Part shown: positions 28,313-36,239 of the stretch, piece by piece
Layout: every line of letters starts with the position of its first letter
Position numbering within the stretch: the stretch's first letter is position 1
From: Clostridia bacterium
GTDB lineage: Bacteria > Bacillota > Clostridia > TANB77 > UBA1234
Direction: 5' to 3'
Length of the DNA: 54,958 bases
Assembly (NCBI GenBank): GCA_900753135.1
Contig: CAADXZ010000200.1
Coordinates: 1-54,958, forward strand
Position numbers and translations under genes: made by a program
The notes under the pieces: model-generated
What the model was told of the DNA's origin: nothing
Databases searched by the model: none
What the model saw: only the letters and a program-made list of their open reading frames with translations

Positions 28313-29212
28313 TTAATGTAACAAATTCATAGTTTCAATTAATAATTTAATGTTGTCATATGTACATTTCTTTGTCTCTGAGCAAACGCCTTTTCTCATT
28401 AATGCTTTTTCATCTATGAGCTTTCCTCTCCTTATAAAGAAGAAAATTTTGCCTTCTTTATATATGATAGTAATTTCTTTATTAAGCTTTTTTCTCAATA
28501 TCAATAATTTTTCCATGAATTCTATCGTTAATATTTTTCTAGCTTCTATCTGATTATCAGAATATACCTCAAAATATCTCTCAAACTCAGGATTTTCCAA
28601 TCTGACAGTATTCTTAATTCCAACCATTTTTCTCATTCCAGCAGCGATATGATTTATGTATTTATTATTTATATCTGGATTAATTCTTATAGTAAAATCA
28701 TGAATCTCTTCAGAATCCAATACTCCAAATATTCCATTGAAGAGAATATTTTTATGTACATTACCATCTGAATCTTTATATATCTTTGAAAGAAGTAAAT
28801 CACATATTTGGAAGTTTGTGTGATCTTCAAGTTTTCCACCTATAAAGTTTTTAACATTATATTCATCATACTTATCTATAAAATTAGATTTTCTATATAG
28901 TCCTTGGTATATTCCCCTATTAGGTTTAAAATCAAAATTTGTTATAGTTTTATATAATGAGTTAGTAACATCCTCCTTCAAACATTTAATCAAATAAAAA
29001 TGTTTACTCATTATTTTATATCCCCAAAATTGTATTACAAAAAATGAAATTATTAGTAAAATAGTAATAGGTGCAAAAGTACTATCATAATCCTTCAATG
29101 TTCCATAAAATATAATTGCAGAGAGAATCACAATAAACAAAAGGATACATATCTTTTCTTCTTTTAATAATTTTTTTCTTTTTTCATCTAACTTTCTGCT
29201 TTCTTCGTCCAT
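28313..29212 (-). CDS. DUF3137-type membrane protein
   Basis: The protein is about 299 residues from the ATG at 29212 (GAGG upstream; a TTG lies 12 nt earlier). A charged N-terminus precedes two membrane helices (about 24-42 and 47-66), followed by a soluble cytoplasmic domain. Layout, length and position next to lemA match DUF3137 proteins, which often accompany LemA and whose function is not established. Confidence 0.75.
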   Translation of the reverse strand: MDEESRKLDEKRKKLLKEEKICILLFIVILSAIIFYGTLKDYDSTFAPITILLIISFFVIQFWGYKIMSKHFYLIKCLKEDVTNSLYKTITNFDFKPNRGIYQGLYRKSNFIDKYDEYNVKNFIGGKLEDHTNFQICDLLLSKIYKDSDGNVHKNILFNGIFGVLDSEEIHDFTIRINPDINNKYINHIAAGMRKMVGIKNTVRLENPEFERYFEVYSDNQIEARKILTIEFMEKLLILRKKLNKEITIIYKEGKIFFFIRRGKLIDEKALMRKGVCSETKKCTYDNIKLLIETMNLLH

Positions 29213-29285
29213 AAAAAACCTCAATTCATATACTTGGTTACTTCGCGATAGTAACTAAAAAATATAACAAAATGTAATTTTTCAA

Positions 29286-29828
29286 TTAGATTTTAAGATT
29301 AATTGCATTTCTAACATCATCATTTACCACGAACAATTTCTTAGACATTTTCTTCATCATTTTTGCCAATATATTTGTTGGAAACGATTGTATTGTTGTA
29401 TTGTATTCTGTAACAGCAGCATTGTACGTTCTTCTTGCCGCTAAAAGCTCATTTTCTATCATAAGTAATTCTTCTTGCAAGGCTAAAAAATTGTGACTAG
29501 CTTTTAAATCAGGATAATTTTCAGCAACAACAAAAACTGATTTTAATGCAGAATTAAACTTATTGTCTGTTTCAACCGCTAGGTTAGCATCAGTAGTATT
29601 CATAGCTTCTGTTCTAATTGATGTAACCTTTTCAAGCACTTCACTTTCATGCTCAAAACTTTTCTTTACTATTTCTACCAAACTTGGTACAATGTCATAC
29701 CTTTTTTTTAAAACAACATCAACAGTAGAAAAAGCATTTTTTACCATATTTTCTTCACTAACTATCTGATTAAAAAATATAATTGCTAAAATTATAATTA
29801 ATACTAAAACTATGATTATTACTGTCAT
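29286..29828 (-). CDS. lemA: LemA family protein
   Basis: The protein is 180 residues with an N-terminal membrane helix and a helical-bundle domain. The LemA signature is clear: VKNAFSTVDVVLKKRYDIVPSLVEIVK, then FVVAENYPDLKASHNFLALQEEL and ARRTYNAAVTEYNTTIQSFPTNILAKMM. LemA proteins are membrane-tethered bundles of uncertain function. AGGGGGAG precedes the ATG. The adjacent DUF3137 gene is its usual partner. Confidence 0.95.
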   Translation of the reverse strand: MTVIIIVLVLIIILAIIFFNQIVSEENMVKNAFSTVDVVLKKRYDIVPSLVEIVKKSFEHESEVLEKVTSIRTEAMNTTDANLAVETDNKFNSALKSVFVVAENYPDLKASHNFLALQEELLMIENELLAARRTYNAAVTEYNTTIQSFPTNILAKMMKKMSKKLFVVNDDVRNAINLKI

Positions 29829-29848
29829 GAATGCTCCCCCTATATTTA

Positions 29849-30955
29849 TTATTTTTCATCAAACAAATCTTTAAATAGTCCTCTTTCAATTTGTTTTGCG
29901 AATATACATCTCAAAGCCATTAAAGCAATCGGACCTGCAATTAATCCAAATACACCACCAATCAACTTGTAACCTGCATACATTGCCATAAGAGTAATTA
30001 TAGGATGTATTCCAAATTGATTACTTACAAGCTTTGGCTCTATAAATTGTCTTACACAGAAAATTATTACATAAGTTATAAATATTGCAGCAGCAAATCC
30101 ATAGTTGCCTTCTATTAGCATCCAAACTGCCCATGGATTTAACACTGTTCCAACACCGAGTACTGGTAAAATATCAAGAAGTGCAATTACAAGTGCAAGA
30201 CCAAATGGATATGGCACATCAAATCCAATCCAATTGAATATATTAAATGCTAAGAATAACTCTGTAAAAGTTATCACAATTATTTTCAAATAAACTTTTA
30301 TATATCCACCTATTGAAGCAAAAATCTCATTTAAAACCTTTGTTGTATTTTTAATCCATGCTTTAGGAAAATGGTGTTCTAATAAATCAATTACATAGAT
30401 TCTGTCTTTTGTAAAGAATATAAGTGCAAGAATTGTTATGATTATATTTATTGCAATTGTTGGAATAGATAATAGCATCTTCAAAGACTGTGAAGCAACT
30501 TCACCAATATATGTTCCAAAATTTCCAATAAAATCCACAACAGATTTTTCAACAGCATTTATAACCTGTGGTGAAATATCTGCGTATTCAGCAGTTATGT
30601 TATCTGTCAATACATTTACAAAATCTGTAGCTTTTGTTATTGCTGGTGCAATGTTACTAGTAAGTTTCAATAATTCAGAAATAAGCTCTGTAGTTCCCCA
30701 TACAACAACAAAACCCAAGATTACAATAGTAAGTGTGATAATTATAAAACTACTAACTCTTCTACTCATTTTTAATTTATTCATACAAAATTTAATTACT
30801 GGCTCAATTGCTATTGCAATTATTGCAGCAATTAAAAATGGCATAAAGAAAAATGCAAACTTGCACAATAAAAACAACATCAATAATGTTCCAAGAAATA
30901 TTCCAACCCTACCAATAATTTTAGCTCTTTTACTTTTACTCATATTTTCTTCCAT
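29849..30955 (-). CDS. ytvI: AI-2E family transporter, YtvI-like
   Basis: The protein is 368 residues with about eight membrane helices in the pattern of the AI-2E/PerM family (conserved PFGLALVIALLDILPVLGVG and QFIEPKLVSNQFGIHPIITL). Among these it looks closest to the sporulation-associated YtvI branch. Members export varied small molecules or Na+/Li+; the substrate here is unknown. AGAGGTG precedes the ATG. It lies 20 bp upstream of lemA. Confidence 0.8.
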   Translation of the reverse strand: MEENMSKSKRAKIIGRVGIFLGTLLMLFLLCKFAFFFMPFLIAAIIAIAIEPVIKFCMNKLKMSRRVSSFIIITLTIVILGFVVVWGTTELISELLKLTSNIAPAITKATDFVNVLTDNITAEYADISPQVINAVEKSVVDFIGNFGTYIGEVASQSLKMLLSIPTIAINIIITILALIFFTKDRIYVIDLLEHHFPKAWIKNTTKVLNEIFASIGGYIKVYLKIIVITFTELFLAFNIFNWIGFDVPYPFGLALVIALLDILPVLGVGTVLNPWAVWMLIEGNYGFAAAIFITYVIIFCVRQFIEPKLVSNQFGIHPIITLMAMYAGYKLIGGVFGLIAGPIALMALRCIFAKQIERGLFKDLFDEK

Positions 30956-31046
30956 AATACACCTCTATACGTTAATTATCTAACTACTATTCTTGCATAG
31001 ATTTATGCTAAAATCAAGATATAAGTCCGAATTATAGCATATAAAT

Positions 31047-31090
31047 TCTTTCAATCTTCGAAAGTTTTCGACTAAAAGAAAAAAACTCTC
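31047..31090 (-). repeat. Dispersed intergenic repeat, copy 2 (inverted)
   Basis: Read on the minus strand this begins GAGAGTTTTTTTCTTTTAGT, continues CGAAAACTTTCGAAG and ends GATTGAAAG, closely matching 12083-12130. It lies in the 360-bp intergenic stretch 30956-31316, which holds no other feature I can support. Confidence 0.6.
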
Positions 31091-31316
31091 ACATAAATTA
31101 AAATCTTTTTTATACAATAGGAAAGGAAAAAAATAATGCAAAAAATGTTGTAAAACTTACAGCTCTCCTTATGTATAAAAAGGCAGAAAATCTTTATTTG
31201 ACTATCACTGATAGCATAATCTTTCATTTTCCACCTTTTATTTCTTGATTTTCTAAATAAACAAGAAAACTTATTATTAAAATTAAACTTTTTACATCCA
31301 AAATCGTAATTTTTTA

Positions 31317-31751
31317 TTATATATTCTCCGGTTCTGAAGGTAGAGATATTTCCGTTAAAGTTTCACTTACCTCCATATTAAATTTATCACTTGCTGCAAT
31401 GTCGCCTATAGAAAGCATGCCAATTAATCTTTCGTTTTCTATTACAGGAAGTCTTCTTATTTGTTGCTTTTTCATCAAATCTAAAGCAAAATGAACTTCC
31501 GCATCCGGTTTAACACTATATACTTTATCAGACATTATACTACTTGCAAAAGTTTTATATGGATCAAATTCTTCCTTCGCCATATTTAATACAATATCTC
31601 TATCAGTAACCATACCTAAAACTTGGTCACCATGTGCTACTACTGGAACAGCACCAATATTGTGATGTCGCATCAACTTTGCCACATCAAATACGGTATC
31701 ATTAGTATCAGCTAGCACTAAGTCTTTAGACATTAAATCTTTTACTAACAT
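31317..31751 (-). CDS. CBS-domain pair protein
   Basis: The protein is 144 residues from the ATG at 31751 (AAAGGAGG upstream). It is a tandem CBS pair: LMSKDLVLADTNDTVFDVAKLMRHHNIGAVPVV and IMSDKVYSVKPDAEVHFALDLMKKQQIRRLPVI, with VTDRDIVL between them. Such stand-alone pairs bind adenine nucleotides and regulate partner proteins. No partner is evident. The gene stands alone. Confidence 0.9.
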   Translation of the reverse strand: MLVKDLMSKDLVLADTNDTVFDVAKLMRHHNIGAVPVVAHGDQVLGMVTDRDIVLNMAKEEFDPYKTFASSIMSDKVYSVKPDAEVHFALDLMKKQQIRRLPVIENERLIGMLSIGDIAASDKFNMEVSETLTEISLPSEPENI

Positions 31752-31896
31752 TTTTATATTCCTCCTTTTTAGTGATATTGTGTCCCTAAAAAGTAAAAAT
31801 ATTCCACACAAGCAAATATAAAAACCTACTGCATAAATTGAGTTTTCCTACACAATAAAAATGTATTCTCCTTTGATAAACAGCCTTTCAATTAAA

Positions 31897-31938
31897 ATAT
31901 GCAAAAGAGTGCTAAATTCTCAGCACTCTTTTGCATAT
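31897..31938 (-). terminator. Terminator of the radical SAM operon
   Basis: A perfect 17-bp inverted repeat (ATATGCAAAAGAGTGCT and AGCACTCTTTTGCATAT) has an 8-nt loop, followed on the minus strand by TTTAATT. It lies just after the stop of the adenylate kinase-like gene. Confidence 0.8.
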
Positions 31939-31944
31939 AGGAAG

Positions 31945-32535
31945 TTAAATATACTTTAAAACTTCCCTAGGAGGTAGCCTAGCATCTATTTTCACAATCT
32001 GGACATTGCTTGCTTCAAACAATTGAGTAATACCAATTACTGTTTCTTCAAATTGTTGAAAACGTTTTTCGATTATCTCCGTCGTGTCGTCCTTACGTTT
32101 TACAAGAATAGTATCGCAACAATCACATATTCCAATTCTTTTTGGCTTTTTAAAAGATTTGGAATATACACTCCTACAAGTAGGACAAATCAATCTATCA
32201 GTTGCTCTTTGAATTACTAAATCTTTATCGGCAACAATATAAAATAATTTATCCACCTGTAAATTGTTATTACTTAAAAGTGCCTCTGCTTGTCCAAGAG
32301 TTCTAGGAAAGCCATCAATGATAATATCACTTCTAGAATTAGCAGTAATCGCTTTGTCTATTAATGATATTATTAATTCATCACTTGCCATCGTTCCTGC
32401 TTCGATATCCACTCCTGCATCTTTCAACAACTTACTTGCCGAAATACATTTCATGCCAAGTTTGGTTAACTCTTCAATCCGTGTCCCTTTCCCACTAGCT
32501 GGTGCTCCGATGAAAACAAAAATCTTTCTCTTCAT
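31945..32535 (-). CDS. Adenylate kinase-like NMP kinase with altered NMP site
   Basis: The protein is 196 residues from the ATG at 32535 (AAGGAG upstream). The P-loop GAPASGKGT (10-18), DGFPRT (about 74-79) and a zinc lid with CPTC (117/120) and CDCC (137/140) identify the adenylate kinase fold. The AMP-binding motif, normally close to STGDMLR, reads SASKLLK: the Thr, Gly, Asp and Arg are all changed, and the NMP domain is shorter. It therefore probably acts on a nucleotide other than AMP, or has a changed activity. It is the last gene of the radical SAM operon, not in the ribosomal-protein operon where housekeeping adk normally sits. Confidence 0.8.
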   Translation of the reverse strand: MKRKIFVFIGAPASGKGTRIEELTKLGMKCISASKLLKDAGVDIEAGTMASDELIISLIDKAITANSRSDIIIDGFPRTLGQAEALLSNNNLQVDKLFYIVADKDLVIQRATDRLICPTCRSVYSKSFKKPKRIGICDCCDTILVKRKDDTTEIIEKRFQQFEETVIGITQLFEASNVQIVKIDARLPPREVLKYI

Positions 32536-32571
32536 CTTTCTCACTCCTTATATAATTTTATTTTTAGTATA

Positions 32572-33831
32572 CTAACAATTTTTATGTAAAAAGCAAAAAG
32601 TATCTACTCCATTTATATCTCCATTTAGATAGCATCTATATCTACAGCCACCCCTGCAATGATCATAACTATCACAATTATTGCAAGTTTCATTGCCTTC
32701 AAACTCTCTAAAGTTCTTTAGTATATGACTATTATTCCATATGTCTGTCAATGTGTTTTCCTTTACATTTCCACATATAAATTCATCTGGATAATGAGAA
32801 CATGGTCTAACATTTCCTAACGGATCCACACAAATGCTTTCCTTTCCAGCAAAGCAACCAAAGCCTAATTCTTCTATATATTCATAATCTTCATCACAAT
32901 ATATATTAAGTGGAGCTCTAATTTTTATTAAACCACTATATTTACTTCTTAACCTTTCAATATTTTGTATTGTTTTTATATATTCATCTTGTGATATTAA
33001 AATATTTATTTTATTTGTAATAGCTCTTCCATCTTCTCTAACCGTATTGAACTTTACAGTGTCACACTTATATTTAATTCCTATTCTTATGATATCTTCA
33101 ATTTGATTTATATTATTTTTCATGAGAGTTGTTTTCAAAGAATACTTGCCTTTATAGTACTTCTTTAATAATTCTAAATTATTTGTTACTTTATAAAACG
33201 TTCCGCTCCCTCTTACAAAATCAAAACTTTTTTCATTACCACCGTCAAAACTTATAGTAAGATTGCTTATTTTTAATTCATTAAGTTTGAGAATTACTTT
33301 CTCGTTAAATATCGTACCATTTGTTGTGATAGATACACTTATATTATTTCTATTACATTCTTCAATAAAAAAATATATATCTTCCGAACAAAACGGCTCA
33401 CCACCAGCAATAGAAATCTTCTGTATTCCAAGTTCTTTTATTTGATTTATCAGATTAAATTTTTCTTTTAAAGTCAATTCCAATTTTTTCTGTACTCCAG
33501 ACTCAGTAAAGCAATGCTTACATCTCAAATTACACTTATATGTAATATCATAAAATATTCTAAATGGTGCTGACAGATAATTCTCAGACGCTTTATTATT
33601 AGCATTCTTTATATCAATTTTTACAACACCCAATTTTACTAATTCACGTAACATTTCAAAAATATCGTTTTTATCTAACTCTTGTAATTCTTCAACATTT
33701 TTTTCATATTGGATATCGCTTAGCATTTGTATTAAATTATAAGTTTCTTTATCTATTGCAATGTTTTCTTTGGTATTGTCGTCATATATAATTCCCCCAA
33801 AAAATTCTTTTTTCAATATTAAATTTCCCAT
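32572..33831 (-). CDS. Radical SAM/SPASM enzyme with N-terminal PqqD/RRE-like region
   Basis: The protein is 419 residues. Residues 1-75 resemble a PqqD-like peptide-recognition region (NIAIDKETYNLIQMLSD). The radical SAM domain has CNLRCKHC (Cys100, 104, 107) and the SAM-binding AGGEPF. The C-terminal SPASM domain has the cysteine series from CFAGKESICVDPLGNVRPC to CNNCDSYDHCRGGCRYRC, which should hold auxiliary Fe-S clusters. Relatives modify ribosomally made peptides. A 20-codon peptide gene lies 69 bp upstream, a plausible substrate. TAAGGAG precedes the ATG. Confidence 0.88.
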   Translation of the reverse strand: MGNLILKKEFFGGIIYDDNTKENIAIDKETYNLIQMLSDIQYEKNVEELQELDKNDIFEMLRELVKLGVVKIDIKNANNKASENYLSAPFRIFYDITYKCNLRCKHCFTESGVQKKLELTLKEKFNLINQIKELGIQKISIAGGEPFCSEDIYFFIEECNRNNISVSITTNGTIFNEKVILKLNELKISNLTISFDGGNEKSFDFVRGSGTFYKVTNNLELLKKYYKGKYSLKTTLMKNNINQIEDIIRIGIKYKCDTVKFNTVREDGRAITNKINILISQDEYIKTIQNIERLRSKYSGLIKIRAPLNIYCDEDYEYIEELGFGCFAGKESICVDPLGNVRPCSHYPDEFICGNVKENTLTDIWNNSHILKNFREFEGNETCNNCDSYDHCRGGCRYRCYLNGDINGVDTFCFLHKNC

Positions 33832-33846
33832 ATATTACTCCTTATT

Positions 33847-33867
33847 TTAGATAAATCCTATATCTAA
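33847..33867 (-). other. Weak stem-loop between peptide gene and SPASM enzyme
   Basis: TTAGATA-N7-TATCTAA forms a 7-bp AT-rich stem in the 69-bp gap between the peptide gene stop and the enzyme start. Stem-loops here could reduce read-through so that peptide exceeds enzyme, but this one is weak and lacks a strong U run. Confidence 0.35.
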
Positions 33868-33899
33868 TACATAATTTATACCTACCTGCTAATTAAATA

Positions 33900-33962
33900 T
33901 TACATGTGTAAATTTTTTAATTTTTTTATATGTTTTTTGTGTACTTTTTTATTTGTTTTCAT
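33900..33962 (-). CDS. 20-residue Lys/His-rich peptide, candidate substrate
   Basis: The frame encodes MKTNKKVHKKHIKKLKNLHM. It begins 8 nt after a perfect AAAGGAGG (33978-33971), one of the best ribosome sites in the window, and lies between the two radical SAM genes of one operon. The product has eight Lys, three His and no Cys or Asp, with spaced hydrophobic residues (V7, I12, L15, L18). Short precursor genes next to a radical SAM/SPASM enzyme are typical of RiPP clusters. The codons are A-rich, so a chance frame cannot be ruled out, but the ribosome site argues for translation. Confidence 0.6.
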   Translation of the reverse strand: MKTNKKVHKKHIKKLKNLHM

Positions 33963-34009
33963 AATCAACTCCTCCTTTCAATCAAAAGTTTATATTAGAT
34001 ATAGTATAA

Positions 34010-34906
34010 TCAATTAATAGTTTTTTTGTCGTATGCTTTATATCTATTTATAGCACACTTCATACAAAATTCGTTTTTATGATCAAACTCTTTTTTTAAT
34101 ATCTTATCTAAACCGCCACTTTTTATATTTCCAAGTAGCAATGCACCTTCTGTAAATGCACAAGGAAATACATCTCCTTTATAATCTATATAAAGAGAAG
34201 TCGTTCCACATAAGCAATTTTGTTTTTGAGTTAAATATTTTTCAACGGGTAATTCTACCTTGCATTTTACTTCTTTCTCTTTACAATACACCAAAATATC
34301 ATCTAGTAATTTCATAAATTCATCAAATGGAATAGGAATATTATTATTTTCTTTCGCTCTTCCAAATAAGTTTGTAGAATTTACCTTCAAGTTCTTAATA
34401 CCAGATTCATCGCAAAAATTAATGATATCAAAAATATCTTCCTTATTATACTTTGATATTGTTGTCCTAACTGAAATTCTATCAATAATTTCTCTATGTC
34501 CAGATAAGGTTTTCAAGTTATTGATTACATATTCTACATTTATCCCTTCTCGCACATTATTTGAATTAATATTTGAAAGTGAATCTAAACTAATTGTTAC
34601 TTTTACATTTTGATTTTCTTGTAAGCATTTAATAATATCATCATTCAAAATTGTTCCATTAGTCGTAATTGATATTTGCATATCCCTGTTATCATTAATA
34701 ATCTCTACAATATCCTTTAAAAAAGGCTCTCCACCACCAATAGAAACTTTATTAATTTTATTTTTTCTTATTTCAATAAACGTTTTTAGAATTTCATCGT
34801 TAGAAAGTTCTGCTTTATCCTTTGTACTACTAGAATTTGTAAAACAATATTTACAATTTGCATTGCACAATTTAGTTATATCAAAAAAAATCTTACTTAT
34901 CATCAT
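34010..34906 (-). CDS. Compact radical SAM protein with short SPASM-like tail
   Basis: The protein is about 298 residues. The cluster motif CNANCKYC follows FFDITKL, GGGEPF binds SAM, and the order of strands is like the paralogous SPASM enzyme at 32572. The C-terminal region has CLCG, a PC pair in DVFPCAF and CMKC, fewer Cys than a full SPASM domain. There is no N-terminal peptide-binding region. The start (ATG 34906 or 34903, after AGGTGAG) overlaps the end of the HhH gene, so translation is coupled. Substrate is unknown. Confidence 0.85.
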   Translation of the reverse strand: MMISKIFFDITKLCNANCKYCFTNSSSTKDKAELSNDEILKTFIEIRKNKINKVSIGGGEPFLKDIVEIINDNRDMQISITTNGTILNDDIIKCLQENQNVKVTISLDSLSNINSNNVREGINVEYVINNLKTLSGHREIIDRISVRTTISKYNKEDIFDIINFCDESGIKNLKVNSTNLFGRAKENNNIPIPFDEFMKLLDDILVYCKEKEVKCKVELPVEKYLTQKQNCLCGTTSLYIDYKGDVFPCAFTEGALLLGNIKSGGLDKILKKEFDHKNEFCMKCAINRYKAYDKKTIN

Positions 34907-35384
34907 ACTCACCTAATTCATTTAAAATTTCAAATTCAACTCCAATAGTTTCTTGTAAGGCTGTACATTTAGCATTAAAAAGTGAATAATTATTTTTATT
35001 ATTATTTCCAAAACAAGTATTCATAATAACAATCGCAGTTTCAGCTTTGTGTTTTCCAATTCCGGGGAATGAGCACAATCTTCGTTCTATTGTTTCATTG
35101 TTTCCTTTAAAAATATCTTTTACATCGATATAATTTTCTAATACATTCACAACAGAACTATATAAATATATACTCATGCTTTTAGGGAATCTGTGTAAAA
35201 CGGGCTTTACCAGCATCGCACTTTCGATTTTTTCATAAGTTAATAAATTATATGATGTTTCGAAATTCTCTATCAAATTTAATCTATTCATTAATTCTCT
35301 TGTGTTTAACAAAACTTGCATTGCTTTCTGAGACTGATTTAATATTGTAGCCCATAATAAATATAATGCTTGTCTATTATTCAT
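34893..35384 (-). CDS. HhH-GPD-like protein lacking the catalytic Asp
   Basis: The protein is 163 residues from the ATG at 35384 (GGAG upstream; a 24-nt longer frame exists). The segment LCSFPGIGKHKAETAIVIMNTCFG aligns with the helix-hairpin-helix of endonuclease III-type glycosylases (LPGVGRKTANVVLNTAFG). Where those enzymes have V-D-T-H with the catalytic Asp, this has SLFNAKCTAL, so glycosylase activity seems unlikely. No C-terminal Fe-S cluster is present. It may bind DNA or a nucleobase. The gene overlaps mazG by 8 bp and the next radical SAM gene by 14 bp. Confidence 0.65.
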   Translation of the reverse strand: MNNRQALYLLWATILNQSQKAMQVLLNTRELMNRLNLIENFETSYNLLTYEKIESAMLVKPVLHRFPKSMSIYLYSSVVNVLENYIDVKDIFKGNNETIERRLCSFPGIGKHKAETAIVIMNTCFGNNNKNNYSLFNAKCTALQETIGVEFEILNELGEYDDK

Positions 35385-35736
35385 TATTTTTGCTCCATTT
35401 TCTTTCAATATTTTCTTTCTCTTTGCTTAACACTGCAGAATACAAATCAATATTTAATACATTGCACAATTCTGTAAGCACAATAAAAACATCTGCAACT
35501 TCCTCTTCAATTTCTGTATAATGGCTAATTTTATCTTTATCGATAGTGCCACCCGGTAATTTTTTTCGAATAGCTTTTGCTAATTCACCCGTTTCCTCCA
35601 ATATAAGTAACATTTCATCTTGTATACTTTTGTTTGAAAAACCTCTAAGTTCAATAACATTTTTAATATACTTTTGTAACTCTGGTAAAGTTGTTCTATC
35701 GCTTAATTGTGAGAATAAACTTTTTTGATTATCCAT
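35377..35736 (-). CDS. MazG-like nucleotide pyrophosphohydrolase
   Basis: The protein is 119 residues, one MazG domain. The metal-binding motif is intact: EETGE (Glu47, 48, 51) followed by EEEVADVF (Glu79, Asp82). Such enzymes cleave NTPs or modified NTPs to NMP and PPi. AAAGGAGAA precedes the ATG. It heads the tightly overlapping part of the radical SAM operon, which also ends in an NMP kinase-like gene, so nucleotide metabolism is a theme of the cluster. Confidence 0.88.
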   Translation of the reverse strand: MDNQKSLFSQLSDRTTLPELQKYIKNVIELRGFSNKSIQDEMLLILEETGELAKAIRKKLPGGTIDKDKISHYTEIEEEVADVFIVLTELCNVLNIDLYSAVLSKEKENIERKWSKNNE

Positions 35737-35750
35737 ACAAGTTCTCCTTT

Positions 35751-35948
35751 CTAATAACTTTTAAGATTTTTATTAATAAAATAGGATGCCTTCACACTTG
35801 CATAATTGTGTGAAAACATCCTTAAAAAAGTCAATATTTTTGCAATATATAGAGAGAAAATGAAGGAAAAAAGAGTGAAAGAAACCCTAGTTAAAACATA
35901 TTCGCTAACTACAATATTTGATAATAATTCAATAATTATATCTTTCAT
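35751..35948 (-). CDS. Possible small membrane protein at head of operon
   Basis: The frame encodes 65 residues from an ATG with GGGAGG 9 nt upstream; an in-frame extension to 35996 has no ribosome site. It contains one hydrophobic segment (TLFSFIFSLYIAKILTFL) with basic flanks. It lies about 110 bp after a consensus promoter and 15 bp before mazG. A hairpin at 35782-35822 lies inside it, so the region could instead be a leader RNA. Confidence 0.4.
   Translation of the reverse strand: MKDIIIELLSNIVVSEYVLTRVSFTLFSFIFSLYIAKILTFLRMFSHNYASVKASYFINKNLKSY
35782..35822 (-). other. Hairpin in the leader of the radical SAM operon
   Basis: AGGATG-N2-TTCACAC and GTGTGAA-N2-CATCCT form a 13-bp interrupted stem around a 10-nt loop. 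On the minus strand it is followed by ATTTTATT. It lies between the promoter at 36069 and mazG and could act as an attenuator or leaderside terminator. Confidence 0.5.
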
Positions 35949-36068
35949 TCTAAACTTCCTCCCAATACTTACTATAGATAAAATAACTCTCATCATTGCA
36001 AGATTTTATATTACTACCTTCAACTGTTACTTTTGATGTTTTGCTTCAGAAGTAATTCTATGTGCAGG

Positions 36069-36097
36069 AATATATCATGAATATTAAATATTGTCAA
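36069..36097 (-). promoter_or_regulatory. Sigma-A promoter of the radical SAM operon
   Basis: Perfect TTGACA (36097-36092), 17-bp spacer and TATATT (36074-36069) on the minus strand. Transcription should start near 36062 and run through the 65-codon frame into mazG. The rest of 35949-36166 holds no gene I can support. Confidence 0.8.
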
Positions 36098-36166
36098 CAT
36101 TTTTTTCATACTCCTATTATCAAAACCCAGGCTGTATTAAATTAAATATATTTCTTGTTATACAAT

Positions 36167-36212
36167 AAATAGTGAACCAACAAGATTTAAATGTCCTGCC
36201 GGTCCACTATTT
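36167..36212 (-). terminator. Terminator of ppdK
   Basis: A long stem (AATAGTGGACC with GGTTCACTATT, extended by G-U rich pairs) lies 28 bp after the ppdK stop and is followed by TATTGTATAAC on the minus strand. Confidence 0.6.
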
Positions 36213-36239
36213 TAATTAGACAAATATTCTCTATGTTAT

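Noticed and set aside
30438..30983. 181-codon plus-strand frame
   Set aside because: It is antisense to the YtvI-like permease, whose frame shows conserved family motifs.
32572..34906. Prokaryotic viperin (ddhCTP synthase) among the radical SAM genes
   Set aside because: One enzyme has a full SPASM cysteine set and a peptide-recognition-like N-terminus, the other a shorter one; neither shows the viperin-type surroundings of the cluster motif.
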